DNA of 38,184 bases from an uncultured Lentisphaerota bacterium (GCA_946413265.1 CAMKJU010000032.1:1-38184), one strand, 5' to 3'. Counted from the stretch's first letter, positions 7,462 to 15,314 are shown. The notes: generated from the sequence alone by a model not told the origin. A program made the numbers and translations.

Positions 7462-7779
7462 TTACTTTGCCGCGAGCTTCAGGCCGACGATCCCGGCGAC
7501 GATGAGCGCGGCGGACGCGATCCGCAACGCCGAGGCGGACTCACCGAACATGGCGATGCCCGCGACAAATCCGCCGACCGCGCCCACGCCCGTCCACACG
7601 GCGTATGCCGTTCCCATCGGAATGGATTTCATGGCCACGGCGAGCAGCCAGACGCTGGCGGCCATCCCGCCCACAAACACCGCATCTGCCGTGATGTTCT
7701 TGAATCCGTTTGACATCTTGAGCGCAACCGCCCAGATGACCTCGAACAACCCTGCGACAATCAATATCAGCCAGTTCAT
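7462..7779 (-). CDS. Small multidrug resistance (SMR) transporter, SugE/Gdx-like
   Basis: 105 residues with four transmembrane helices. The conserved Glu of SMR proteins lies in helix 1 (AGLFEVIWAVALK), and WLLAVAMKSIPMGTAYAVWTGVGAVG is the SMR signature. The W-A-x-x-LK pattern favours the SugE/Gdx branch (guanidinium/quaternary ammonium export) over EmrE. Seventeen bases downstream of the HxlR gene and presumably controlled by it. No guanidine riboswitch was seen. Confidence 0.9.
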   Translation of the reverse strand: MNWLILIVAGLFEVIWAVALKMSNGFKNITADAVFVGGMAASVWLLAVAMKSIPMGTAYAVWTGVGAVGGFVAGIAMFGESASALRIASAALIVAGIVGLKLAAK

Positions 7780-7796
7780 GACGCAACGCCTTCCAG

Positions 7797-8153
7797 TTAT
7801 TCCTCGTCGCAGGGGATGGGCACGCCGAGACGGGTGAAGAAATCGGCACCCCACTTGTCCATCGCGTGTACGATTGGGACGGTCGCCTTGCCAAGGTCGG
7901 TCAAGGCGTATTCGGTCTTGGGCGGAACGACGGGATAGACCTTGCGTGAGATGATGCCGTCTGCCTCCATCTCGCGGAGCTGCTGGCTCAGCATCTTGGC
8001 GGTCGCCTGCGGCACCCTGCGCTGGATCTCGCTGTAGCGCATCACGCCTTTCTCGTTCAGCCACCAGATGATGATGGCCTTGTACTTCCCGCCGATGACG
8101 GCGATCGCCGCCTCCACCGTGCAGTGCAGTTTCTTCGCCTCGCTCTTTGTCAT
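7797..8153 (-). CDS. HxlR-family thiol-type transcriptional regulator
   Basis: 118 residues. A winged helix of the HxlR family: GGKYKAIIIWWLNEKGVMRYSEIQRRV, then MLSQQLREMEADGIISRKVYP and VEY-LT-LG patterns. Cys11 aligns with the reactive N-terminal Cys of YodB/CatR, and a second Cys lies near the C-terminus (PIPCDEE), as in YodB. A redox- or quinone-sensing role is therefore plausible. Divergent from the NTF2/flavin reductase operon and upstream of the SMR gene; a perfect palindrome lies just before its start. Confidence 0.9.
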   Translation of the reverse strand: MTKSEAKKLHCTVEAAIAVIGGKYKAIIIWWLNEKGVMRYSEIQRRVPQATAKMLSQQLREMEADGIISRKVYPVVPPKTEYALTDLGKATVPIVHAMDKWGADFFTRLGVPIPCDEE

Positions 8154-8177
8154 TTTCCAGCCTTACTTTACTTTTGG

Positions 8178-8192
8178 TTAGTATGATACTAA
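8178..8192. promoter_or_regulatory. HxlR operator palindrome
   Basis: TTAGTATGATACTAA is a perfect 7+1+7 palindrome 25 bases upstream of the HxlR start. It resembles known YodB/CatR-type boxes (TACTAT...ATAGTA). Binding by the adjacent HxlR protein is inferred. Confidence 0.65.
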
Positions 8193-8227
8193 AAAGTGCA
8201 TTCTTGCGCTTGTGGCAAATATTATAG

Positions 8228-8233
8228 TATAAT
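8228..8233 (+). promoter_or_regulatory. -10 box of the NTF2/flavin reductase operon
   Basis: A TATAAT is followed at once by CCGCGCCGTT. A weak -35 (TTGCGC) lies 18 bases upstream. The same arrangement occurs before the FrnE gene at 16960. The HxlR palindrome lies 35 bases upstream, so the divergent promoters could share control. Confidence 0.6.
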
Positions 8234-8302
8234 CCGCGCCGTTCCGCAAGGACAGGATTGGCCTGTCCAAGCAAAGCAACAAACAAAGATGGAGAAGATA
8301 AA

Positions 8303-8686
8303 ATGAGAGCGAATATCGCAGACTATAACGCGGTCGTTGAGGCCGCTTCGAAATTCACGCGCAGCGTCGCGGAGGGCGACAGCAAATACGCCAAGGAGCT
8401 GTTCACGGCGGACGCCTGCCTGTTCGGCTTCCTCAACGGCAAATTCGAGCGCGGCAGCATCGAGCAGTTCTACCGCAACGTCGATACCGTCGGCGCGGGT
8501 GAGAACTTCAAGACGCGCATCGACGTTCTCGAACTCGAAGAGACACTTGCGGTTGTCCGTGTCCTTGAAGAAGGCTGGGGCGGCAAGATCGACTTCACGG
8601 ACGTCCTTCTTCTCCTGAAGATCGACGGCGAATGGAAGTGCGTCGCCAAGGCGTACAACCAGAACTCGAACACGGTGGAAAAGTAA
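8303..8686 (+). CDS. NTF2-like (putative lumazine-binding) protein, cytosolic
   Basis: 127 residues, single NTF2/SnoaL-like cone fold of the Lumazine_bd_2 type: N-terminal helices with AASKFTRSVAEGD, FTADACLFGFLNGKFERGSIEQFYRNVD, and an ending strand pattern LLLLKIDGEWKCVAKAY. No signal peptide. The ATG at 8303 has a GGAGAAG site; an upstream ATG at 8258 lacks one. First gene of a HxlR-linked operon. Probably binds a flavin-, pterin- or quinone-like ligand, but this is a family-level guess. Confidence 0.85.
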   Translation: MRANIADYNAVVEAASKFTRSVAEGDSKYAKELFTADACLFGFLNGKFERGSIEQFYRNVDTVGAGENFKTRIDVLELEETLAVVRVLEEGWGGKIDFTDVLLLLKIDGEWKCVAKAYNQNSNTVEK

Positions 8687-8699
8687 GGGAGAAACGAAG

Positions 8700-9548
8700 A
8701 TGAATATCAAGTTCATAGCTGTTCTCGGATGCGCGGCGTTAATGGCGACGACATCCCTGGCCGACGCGCCGAAGGTTGCTGCGGAAGCCGTCACTACGAC
8801 GAAGGACAATGCAAAGAGCATTGACCTTGCGGGAATCATGAAAACGATCAACACATACGTTAACGGCGGACGCAAAGGCGACAGCAAGATCACCCGCAAG
8901 GCGTTCATGCCGAAGGCCACGATGTCCTGGAATGAAAACGGACAACGCAAGACTGTCCCAATCCAGGCGCTCTACGACTATGTGGACAACGCTGGTGCGA
9001 TGGACGTATCTGTCGACGAAGTGAAGGTTGTCGCCGCAACACCCACTACCGCCGTTGTGGCTGCTGAAACGAGGTTCGGCAAAGACCTTTATACGGACAT
9101 GTTCGCCATCGTCAAGGACGGCGATTCTTGGAAGATCGCCGCAAAGGTCTATCATGTCAAAAAAGAGGCAAAGCCATTCAACCAGATGTCAATTGACCGC
9201 GAGGGAATCCTCCGTGCCGTCGAGTATTACACCGAAGGAGGCTGCAAGCCAAGCGCTGAAATCGGTCTAAAGGCGTTCATCCCCAATGCCTCTATGACAT
9301 GGGAAGAGAATGGAAGGCTTCAGACTACGAACATTGAGTCCCTTTTCGAGATGTGCAAGACGTGGGGCAGACAGACGGTCAACTGGCATCTCGCCGGAAT
9401 AGTCGCGACAGAAGATACCGCCATCGTCGCCATCGAGCCGGACTTCAGCGTTGCAGGGTCCTACACGGACTCATTCGCGCTTGTAAAGGACGGCGATGAG
9501 TGGAAAATCGTCGCAAAGATCTATCACTTGAAGAAAGGAAAGCAATGA
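8700..9548 (+). CDS. Secreted tandem NTF2-like (lumazine-binding) protein
   Basis: 282 residues. A cleavable signal peptide (FIAVLGCAALMATTSLADA) is followed by two repeats of the Lumazine_bd_2/NTF2 fold, at about 40-155 and 160-282, each ending FA-VKDGD-WKI-AK-YH-KK. The repeats are clearly homologous to each other and to the single-domain gene upstream. Thirteen bases after that gene; the stop overlaps the start of the flavin reductase as ATGA. Likely an extracytoplasmic binding or enzyme domain acting with the reductases that follow. Catalytic residues cannot be assigned. Confidence 0.85.
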   Translation: MNIKFIAVLGCAALMATTSLADAPKVAAEAVTTTKDNAKSIDLAGIMKTINTYVNGGRKGDSKITRKAFMPKATMSWNENGQRKTVPIQALYDYVDNAGAMDVSVDEVKVVAATPTTAVVAAETRFGKDLYTDMFAIVKDGDSWKIAAKVYHVKKEAKPFNQMSIDREGILRAVEYYTEGGCKPSAEIGLKAFIPNASMTWEENGRLQTTNIESLFEMCKTWGRQTVNWHLAGIVATEDTAIVAIEPDFSVAGSYTDSFALVKDGDEWKIVAKIYHLKKGKQ

Positions 9549-10138
9549 AAAGAAGCCTCAAACTGAGAGCCGTCGTTTCGCCGACCCCTACGATAATCGC
9601 TGCGGCGTATGATGAAAATGGCAAGGCAGACGCATGCACATTGGCATTCTACACCCCGACAAGCCACGTTCCGCCCTGTCTGACGATCGCAATCAACGCG
9701 ACCGCGAAGCGCAAGACGCTGAAGAGCATCCTGCACTCTGGCGCTTTTACCATTGGATATCCGAACGTCGATCAGGCTACGGAGGCCGACTGGATCGGCA
9801 TTGCCTCCGGCTATGACCACGACAAGATAGCCGAGGTGGGCTGGACAACGACGAAGGCCGAAAAGGTGAATGCGCCAGTCATCAACGAGCTGAAACTGTC
9901 GATCGAATGCAAGGTCGTGAACATCGTCACAATCGGCAGCCACACCCAAATCACCGCCGAGGTAGTCAACATCCAGTCCGACGAGGATATTCTTGACGAA
10001 AGAGGGAAATACTCGCTCGAAAAACTCAGGCCTCTCATCTACGACGAGGAGAAGAGGCGCTATCTCGCCGCTGGAGAGAAGGTCGCCGACGCCTTTAAAG
10101 TCGGTCTCGCCTTCAGGAGGGGGGAATCTCGTCTATGA
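9545..10138 (+). CDS. Flavin reductase-like domain protein (flavoredoxin type)
   Basis: 197 residues. FMN-binding split-barrel protein: RAVVSPTPTIIAAAYDENGKADACTLAFYTPTSH at the N-terminus, TAKRKTLKSILHSGAFTIGYP, and a C-terminal EEKRRYLAAGEKVADAFKVG. Related proteins reduce flavins or act as flavoredoxin electron carriers in anaerobes. Coupled by ATGA overlaps to genes on both sides. Two broken copies of a close paralogue occur at 26746-26858 and 34156-34325. Confidence 0.9.
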   Translation: MKRSLKLRAVVSPTPTIIAAAYDENGKADACTLAFYTPTSHVPPCLTIAINATAKRKTLKSILHSGAFTIGYPNVDQATEADWIGIASGYDHDKIAEVGWTTTKAEKVNAPVINELKLSIECKVVNIVTIGSHTQITAEVVNIQSDEDILDERGKYSLEKLRPLIYDEEKRRYLAAGEKVADAFKVGLAFRRGESRL

Positions 10139-10488
10139 AAATCACACTTGTCACATGTATCGTCGCCATCATCATCGCGGCATGTTTTGCTATCGGATGC
10201 ATGGCTCTTTCACGGCGGTCAACGGAAGCGACACTTCCGTTGACTGCCAAGATTCCCGGCAAGGTGGCAGTCGTCTATTATTCGCAATCGAAGGTACGCA
10301 ATACCGCGACTGTCGCGCAGTGGATCGCCAAACACACCGGCGGTACGCTGATCGAGCTTGAAATGGCGGAGCCCTATCCCGAACCGTATTCCGCGACCCT
10401 CAAAGCTGTCGGCAAGGACTTCGATGCGGGTACGCTCCCTGCGCTGAAGAACATGCCGAACCTCGACGGATATGACGTTGTCTTTTAA
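10135..10488 (+). pseudogene. Truncated membrane-anchored flavodoxin
   Basis: 117 codons. The N-terminal membrane/lipobox segment (ACFAIGC) and the flavodoxin start KVAVVYYSQSKVRNTATVA match residues 1-117 of the flavodoxin-MBL fusion at 36127-37464. The frame ends right after LDGYDVVF, exactly where the intact protein continues IGSPIWYG, the second FMN loop. Half of the fold is missing, so flavin binding is unlikely. The start overlaps the upstream flavin reductase stop. Reading: a 5' fragment kept in the operon. Confidence 0.8.
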
Positions 10489-10516
10489 AACCAAATCAAC
10501 GAAAGGAAACATCAAA

Positions 10517-11095
10517 ATGGCAAAGAAAGATCTGGGCGTGGTGCCCGCTGTCTATCCGATGCCGGTACTCATCGTCGCCGCGTACGACAAGGACGGCAAA
10601 GTCAACGCGATGAACGCGGCGTGGGGCATGATCTGCGACATGGACAAGATCGCGCTCTTCATCAGCGAGGGTCACAAGACGACGAAGAACATCCTCGAAT
10701 CAAAGGCGTTCACCGTCGCCATCGCGGACAAGGCGCACATGGATGTCGCAGACTACTTCGGAATTGCATCGGGCAACAACACGCCCGACAAGTTCGCGCG
10801 CACGGGCTACACGGCCGTCAAGTCACAGCGCGTCAACGCGCCGATCATTGACGAATTCCCCGTCACGATGGAATGCGAACTCGCGGAGGTCGTATCGACC
10901 GAGACGATGTACTGCATCGTCGGGAAGATTGCCAATGTCGTTGCGGACGAAGCCGTGCTGTCCGAAAACGGCAAGGTCGATCCGGCAAAGCTCAATGCGC
11001 TCATCTTCGACCAGTTCCAGAGCGGCTACTATGTCTCCGGCGACAAGGTCGGCCAGGCCTGGAACGCCGGCAAGCCGCTCATACAGAAGAAGTAG
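10517..11095 (+). CDS. Flavin reductase family protein
   Basis: 192 residues, full-length split-barrel flavin reductase: VYPMPVLIVAAYDKDGKVNAMNAAWG, LFISEGHKTTKNILESKAFTVAIAD, then VECEL-like TMECELAEVV and an ending YY-GDKVGQAWNAGK. The ATG at 10517 has GAAAGGA upstream. Last gene of the HxlR-divergent operon. Only distantly related to the flavin reductase at 9545, so the operon holds two different types. Likely supplies reduced FMN or reduces quinones. Confidence 0.9.
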   Translation: MAKKDLGVVPAVYPMPVLIVAAYDKDGKVNAMNAAWGMICDMDKIALFISEGHKTTKNILESKAFTVAIADKAHMDVADYFGIASGNNTPDKFARTGYTAVKSQRVNAPIIDEFPVTMECELAEVVSTETMYCIVGKIANVVADEAVLSENGKVDPAKLNALIFDQFQSGYYVSGDKVGQAWNAGKPLIQKK

Positions 11096-11262
11096 ACAAG
11101 GCTCGAATGCCGAACCGCCCTGTTCCACTTGGGAAAGCAGGCAAAGGCTTCCGAGAACCAGCCCCGGTGCCGATTGTCAGGGAAGTAAGTCCATTCTTTC
11201 GCATATGTAGGCACCATGCGTGTTCTGTGCACGCGCTTCCCCTCGCCTGTGCACGCTGTCAT

Positions 11263-11338
11263 TTTGCTGCCAAACTGGATTAATTTGCCGCCAAATCCAA
11301 CATGATTTGGCGGCAGATCACGATATAATGGCGGCAAA
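11263..11338 (+). promoter_or_regulatory. Promoter with four helically phased TTTGCCGCCAAA boxes
   Basis: Four copies of a 12-base box start at 11263 (TTTGCTGCCAAA), 11284 (TTTGCCGCCAAA), 11306 and 11327 (the last two inverted: TTTGGCGGCAGA, AATGGCGGCAAA). Spacing is 21-22 bases, two DNA turns. Boxes 2 and 3 form a 12-base perfect inverted repeat with a 6-base loop. A TATAAT at 11324-11329 lies in the array, so the fourth box sits on the start site. No cognate regulator lies next to it. Confidence 0.65.
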
Positions 11339-11517
11339 TCTTTTTAGTACGCAGGAACGGAGCTTCATTACACAGGTAGCCCGGTGCTAAATCACAGGGC
11401 GAAAGGAGGCTATGGCAGCCGTCTCACCACCCAGTCTGGTGCGGTTCAGATGCCAGATGCCTGTAAGGGTGATCACATGCCCCCAAGTGTCTTCAGCCGC
11501 TTGGCCACAACATCACT
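11339..11517 (+). other. Unexplained transcribed-looking leader
   Basis: About 180 bases between the four-box promoter and the first plausible ATG. It contains several short complementary segments (for example CCAGTCTGGTGCGGTT at about 11432 against AACCAGACCGC at about 11523) and so could fold, but it matches no riboswitch or RNA family I recognise. No well-supported gene. Confidence 0.3.
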
Positions 11518-11862
11518 ATGGTCAACCAGACCGCCTACGACCTTGGCGAAGGCGAGATGCACCTGCGGCGAGGCCGTCAGGTTTCTCTACGAGTGAAGCG
11601 AGGGACTTTGCGAAGCAAAGTCGCAAGAGGGTGCGCGGTCTCGAACAAGATCGAGTCGCTGGTCGCGGAGGGAAAGCTGACCCCCTCGCAGGCGATCCGC
11701 CTCCACGCGCTCGCCCAGCTCGCCTACGAGGGAATAATGGACGACCTCGCTCCGGCCACGAACGCGGCTCCTGCGTCCGCCTCCCAAGGTGGATGCACCG
11801 GCTGCTTTCTCCCCGATGCCAGCGGCGGCTGCGGGAGCGACTGCAACGAGGATGCGAACTGA
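11518..11862 (+). CDS. Small protein with Cys-rich C-terminal tail, unknown
   Basis: 114 residues as read from the ATG at 11518, though no good ribosome-binding site precedes it and a start at 11557 (after GAAGGCGAG) is possible. Residues about 42-75 predict helices (IESLVAEGKLTPSQAIRLHALAQLAYEG). Then comes an Ala/Ser linker and the tail GGCTGCFLPDASGGCGSDC, with four Cys. The leader-linker-Cys-core layout recalls peptide precursors or small metal-binding proteins, but no modifying enzyme is nearby. Residues about 22-38 are encoded by a palindromic hairpin element. Followed by a strong terminator after 190 bases. Confidence 0.45.
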   Translation: MVNQTAYDLGEGEMHLRRGRQVSLRVKRGTLRSKVARGCAVSNKIESLVAEGKLTPSQAIRLHALAQLAYEGIMDDLAPATNAAPASASQGGCTGCFLPDASGGCGSDCNEDAN

Positions 11863-12003
11863 AATGCGCCTGTCGCCGTAGGCGATCAGGTTGCCCGACG
11901 AGCGCGATGCGCCCGCCGCGTAGCGGTCGGGTCGAGTGAGCGCGTAGCGCGAACTGCGAAGCAGCCGCAAGGCCCCGCGCAAGGAGCTTTTGCGAAGCAA
12001 AAG
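11605..12003. repeat. Family of short perfect hairpins with 3-base GAA/GTA loops
   Basis: ACTTTGC-GAA-GCAAAGT (11605-11621) and CTTTTGC-GAA-GCAAAAG (11987-12003) are near-copies, each followed by a CAAGAG stretch. Between them lie further small palindromes around GTA or GAA loops (GTCGCC-GTA-GGCGAT, GCGC-GTA-GCGC, TGC-GAA-GCA). One lies inside a reading frame, the rest between genes. They may be dispersed palindromic elements. Confidence 0.5.
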
Positions 12004-12051
12004 TCTCAAGAGACCGCGCAAGTGCGATGCCTGCAGGGACGCGAAATAGCG

Positions 12052-12095
12052 AAAGGCGGTCACGTCGTTCTTAGGAGCGGCGTGACCGCCTTTTT
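12052..12095 (+). terminator. Rho-independent terminator
   Basis: A perfect 13-base stem, AAAGGCGGTCACG (12052-12064) with CGTGACCGCCTTT (12081-12093), is followed by T residues. It ends the transcript from the four-box promoter. The stem could also slow transcription from the opposite-strand gene that ends at 12173. Confidence 0.85.
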
Positions 12096-12172
12096 CGTTT
12101 GCGCCGGCCTCGCGGGGGCCGCGAATCGAGTCCCTATCAAGCGGGAAAATAAAATCAGCTGAAATGTGGAAT

Positions 12173-13069
12173 TTATCCTAGTTTTTCAATCTGGGATGAG
12201 CGCAAGTCAGCTTCATCACAGAAGTCAGCTTCCAATTTCGCTATTTGCAAGGGATTTGCGGATGCGAATATAAGCGAATCGGGATTATCCACTGCCATCA
12301 AAAGAGAAGCCTTGTAAGATGCCTCATGCTCAAACAGAAAACTTATATTCACACCATCCAACATCGAACGAGGATTCTTGCCCGTAGCTGCAAATTCATT
12401 TGCGAACCTCCGCTTTTCATCTTCTGTACGCGGAACAATGCAAACGACAATCATAACAGTATGCCCATTTGCTTTCAATCTTTCAAAGGCGCACCCGTCT
12501 CGTTCCGCATCTGCCAACAAGGGAGAAAGCGGTCTATCCATCCATTTTCCGATGATAGACTCGCAAGCCTCTTGTTGCTTCAAGATTTCTTCTTCGGTAG
12601 GTTGCTTCCCGTCCGAAGACGCTTTTTGTGCTTGGATAGTATATTCCACAAGTAACTTTGTTATGATGGGACTCAACGGCTCAAACAACTGTTCGTTTCC
12701 CTCAATAAAAATCGCCGCAAACCAATCTGCCCACGGTTGCTGACAAGCAACCAAAATCAGGCACTGCTCACCATGGTCTTCCACTAGGGCCATCACTGGC
12801 AAACCTCGTGCACAACTTAGGTTGACAATCTGCTTTACCGTCATGTCAAAAGAGAACGACGGCATACGGAAACAGGCATAGTCCTCTAAAAGCATTTCAT
12901 AGGTTCGCTTGTTGTCACATCGTATGGAGTTTATGCACACGACTGCACAGAAACGCTTGCCGCCCTCATGGTTCAAGATGTCAAGAACCGTGAACCCTAA
13001 TTTGTCGTGGTAGGTTTCTTCGCAAAGGTCGAGAACCGTGTAATCAAGAACTTCTTTAGGAGCCATCAT
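12173..13069 (-). CDS. Unknown protein, 298 residues
   Basis: I do not recognise a family. The sequence is soluble and acidic, without signal or membrane segment, and mixes hydrophobic strands (VMALVEDHGEQCLILVACQQPWADWFAAIF) with helices. The start is well supported: AAAGGAG lies 5 bases before tandem ATGs. The coding sequence is visibly more AT-rich than its neighbours, as is the next gene, which suggests acquisition. Its start overlaps the stop of an HNH endonuclease remnant, so it was once translationally coupled to an HNH gene. Confidence 0.7.
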   Translation of the reverse strand: MMAPKEVLDYTVLDLCEETYHDKLGFTVLDILNHEGGKRFCAVVCINSIRCDNKRTYEMLLEDYACFRMPSFSFDMTVKQIVNLSCARGLPVMALVEDHGEQCLILVACQQPWADWFAAIFIEGNEQLFEPLSPIITKLLVEYTIQAQKASSDGKQPTEEEILKQQEACESIIGKWMDRPLSPLLADAERDGCAFERLKANGHTVMIVVCIVPRTEDEKRRFANEFAATGKNPRSMLDGVNISFLFEHEASYKASLLMAVDNPDSLIFASANPLQIAKLEADFCDEADLRSSQIEKLG

Positions 13070-13167
13070 TTGACTCCTTTCTTGAGGTTGTATGTGCGGC
13101 AGAGCATCTGGAGATTGTCAGGCATGGTGTGTCCGCCTTTCGACTTTTGCGTTTTGCTCCATGTGAC
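13066..13167 (-). pseudogene. C-terminal remnant of an HNH endonuclease
   Basis: An open frame reads SKGGHTMPDNLQMLCRTYN then LKKGVK and a stop. This is the conserved end of HNH nucleases (SKGG...DNLQxLCrxCNxxKG). The second zinc-type Cys is replaced by Tyr and the N-terminal ββα part with the catalytic His is absent. The TGA overlaps the tandem start of the 298-residue gene (ATGATGG). Confidence 0.65.
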
Positions 13168-13187
13168 TCATTCCCTCATGACAGCTT

Positions 13188-14519
13188 TTATGAAGAACGA
13201 CCATTCCCATATTGAAATTCTCCACTAACCATTGCCGCCTGGTTATCAAGGACTTTCCGCAAAGTCGATCTTCTTGTCGGTTGCTTAATTCTTTCTAATC
13301 CCATGTAAGCCATAAAAGCAAGCGCAAATGGGAATAATGCCTGATTCCTTCGTGCCCATGTGCGGGCTTCCTGCGCATATTCGCTTTTGATGACCATCAG
13401 ATCTGGCTCTGCTGTATTGAGCAGTTCTGCCACCAATCCTGGTACCGTATCTGCCAAGCGCAGAAGGTCGTCACGTTTTGCGGTCTTCTTAAAGGGTACG
13501 CCAGACCGCAGAAGCCCATCCGTGATCATAGCTTTTGTTACAGTTGTTGGAATGCCAAATGTAGAGGGGTTCACAGGCTCTAATATACCAAGAGATACTG
13601 CGCACTCTCGGTTCAACTTTTCAGAGCATCCATATGCTCTCTCCCCGTATCCTAGCGAATAATGAATGCGACGGTTCCACAGCGAATCATCTGTGCGGGT
13701 ATCACGCATAGAATCAGAAATCGCCACACGTACGGTTGGCGGGACTGTCTTCATTATTGCAGCAAACTTCTCGCATCCTGACACCCCCTGTTCGAGAGCA
13801 TCAAGAACAGCCTTTGTCTCAGCGTTAACATCGTAATTGTACACATCACTTTCTTGGTTTCGAGAAGTGAATTCATGCTTTACCAATGCTTGGAGCGCTT
13901 TTTTTAGTTCACTGGAAAGTAGCATATTTCTTGTTGAAAACGTTGTTGCCATCATTGCTGCGCCTGGATAGTCGGCATGATCAACCGCAAGATGCGCTCG
14001 AAGTGTAAGAGCGTATATAGCCAAGATTTCATTTCTGGCAAAGTCTGATATTTCTATTCCTTCTGGAATTGACATACGCAGAGCTTCTCGCATTGCAACT
14101 TCGCCTCTAAAGTCTCCTATGTATTTCCACAATTCATATAGAGCGTCCGTTTTCCCGTCTCCAATCCATTCGCTCACGTATAATGTCAGATCAGTAAAAG
14201 GCATGCGCGAACCAGGAGAGTACTGGGAATCAAGAAAAGGATATTCCTTGTGATACTCGCCTTTGTATTCAATAGCCAAGTTTCTGACTTCTGGTGTTTT
14301 GAAATCTTCTGACTTCGATTTTGACTCTTGTCGAACAATTTTGGCATTGTTGATATGTACAGAAGATATCCTCTTTTTAGGTAAATTATCCGCCATCGGT
14401 GATTTCAATGATTGCCGGACTGTTGAAGAACCGGTAGGCGGCTTATCCTTTCGTGCAAGCGTCAATATCACTATTGTTGCAATTACAAGCACGCTTCCAA
14501 CTAATAGAACTATGCCCAT
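13188..14519 (-). CDS. Unknown single-pass membrane-anchored protein, 443 residues
   Basis: One transmembrane helix at residues 3-21 (IVLLVGSVLVIATIVILTLA) is followed by a basic, low-complexity linker to about 80 and a large soluble domain of mostly helices. A segment near 335-360 (LLRSGVPFKKTAKRDDLLRLA) looks like a SAP-type helix-extension-helix, a weak match. AT-richer than the surroundings, like the 298-residue gene downstream. I cannot name the family. Context (HNH remnant, toxin-antitoxin pair upstream) suggests an acquired defence or mobile-element cargo. Confidence 0.65.
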   Translation of the reverse strand: MGIVLLVGSVLVIATIVILTLARKDKPPTGSSTVRQSLKSPMADNLPKKRISSVHINNAKIVRQESKSKSEDFKTPEVRNLAIEYKGEYHKEYPFLDSQYSPGSRMPFTDLTLYVSEWIGDGKTDALYELWKYIGDFRGEVAMREALRMSIPEGIEISDFARNEILAIYALTLRAHLAVDHADYPGAAMMATTFSTRNMLLSSELKKALQALVKHEFTSRNQESDVYNYDVNAETKAVLDALEQGVSGCEKFAAIMKTVPPTVRVAISDSMRDTRTDDSLWNRRIHYSLGYGERAYGCSEKLNRECAVSLGILEPVNPSTFGIPTTVTKAMITDGLLRSGVPFKKTAKRDDLLRLADTVPGLVAELLNTAEPDLMVIKSEYAQEARTWARRNQALFPFALAFMAYMGLERIKQPTRRSTLRKVLDNQAAMVSGEFQYGNGRSS

Positions 14520-14629
14520 ATCCTATAACCTCACATGCATTTCAGAAGACACTCGGCACGAAGATACGATGGACAAGGCGGCATCGCATATCGGACCAAT
14601 ATGGAGGGGTGACGTGGACATAGTGTGCG

Positions 14630-14887
14630 TCAGTCGTAATGTCCCTTGCAGGACAGAATCTCAATTCGGTCTTCCACGATGCGGAACACAAGCCGGTCGG
14701 TCTCATTGATACGGACGCTCCACCATCCAGTCAAACCATGGCGTAGCGGTTCGGGGCGTCCGATACATTCGTAGCCGTTGCGATCAATGCTCTGGAGCAA
14801 CTGGTGTATACGTCTGAGCGTTTTCCTGTCCTCGTTTTGCCAAGCGAGATATTCGTCCCAGGCCTCTTCATGCCAAGTCTTACGCAT
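14630..14887 (-). CDS. yoeB: YoeB/Txe-family mRNA interferase toxin
   Basis: 85 residues. A ribosome-dependent RNase fold of the RelE superfamily. RHGLTGWWSVRINETDRLVFRI and the C-terminal CKGHYD correspond to the YoeB core, with the catalytic His-Tyr near the end. The start at 14887 (GGAGAA upstream) overlaps the antitoxin by 8 bases; an ATG at 14902 is less likely. Antitoxin-first order is standard. Intact and probably active. Confidence 0.93.
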   Translation of the reverse strand: MRKTWHEEAWDEYLAWQNEDRKTLRRIHQLLQSIDRNGYECIGRPEPLRHGLTGWWSVRINETDRLVFRIVEDRIEILSCKGHYD

Positions 14888-15149
14888 GGACGAGTTCTCC
14901 ATCGGGAATCAAGTCGTGTTCAACAACATTGCGTCCGGCGTCCATATCGTTTGCGCGGCGACGCAATACGGACATGTTGGAGGGCGAATAGAACGGATCC
15001 GATTTGATTACGAAGGGGAATTGACCATCGCGTACTGTTTGAGTGACAAAAATGGTGATGGCGGTTGACATTGTCATGCCCATAGACTTGAAAGTGTCCT
15101 CCGCAGACATCTTCAAGTCGTCATCCATTCTGAAACTTATCTGTGCCAT
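14880..15149 (-). CDS. RelB/DinJ-family antitoxin
   Basis: 89 residues. N-terminal ribbon-helix-helix AQISFRMDDDLKMSAEDTFKSMG followed by MTMSTAITIFV, the classic RelB/DinJ pattern. The C-terminal half should wrap the YoeB toxin. A RelB-type antitoxin paired with a YoeB-type toxin is a mixed pairing seen elsewhere. The ATG at 15149 has AAGGAG 10-13 bases upstream. Confidence 0.93.
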   Translation of the reverse strand: MAQISFRMDDDLKMSAEDTFKSMGMTMSTAITIFVTQTVRDGQFPFVIKSDPFYSPSNMSVLRRRANDMDAGRNVVEHDLIPDGELVHA

Positions 15150-15176
15150 TTTCTTTTTCTCCTTAAGACGCCGCAT

Positions 15177-15205
15177 ATTATACTACAATCGCTTTTCAGC
15201 GTCAA
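15177..15205 (-). promoter_or_regulatory. relB-yoeB promoter
   Basis: Minus strand: -35 TTGACG (15200-15205), a 17-base spacer, and -10 TATAAT (15177-15182), then ATGCGGCGTC. Near-consensus. Autoregulation by the antitoxin complex is expected; a clear palindrome was not seen. Confidence 0.8.
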
Positions 15206-15314
15206 GCGACACATGGTAATTTGCAATACAAAACTCCTTTCGGCGCGAGGCTTTTTCTGCGGGCTGGCCGTCCGCTCTTTTTGTCATCGCCCCGTATTGC
15301 CATTCGTTTGGCAC

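Noticed and set aside
11339..11517. Riboswitch, group II intron end or DGR template
   Set aside because: Cobalamin, c-di-GMP, TPP, fluoride and ZTP consensus elements were compared by eye and do not fit; no reverse transcriptase is in the window.
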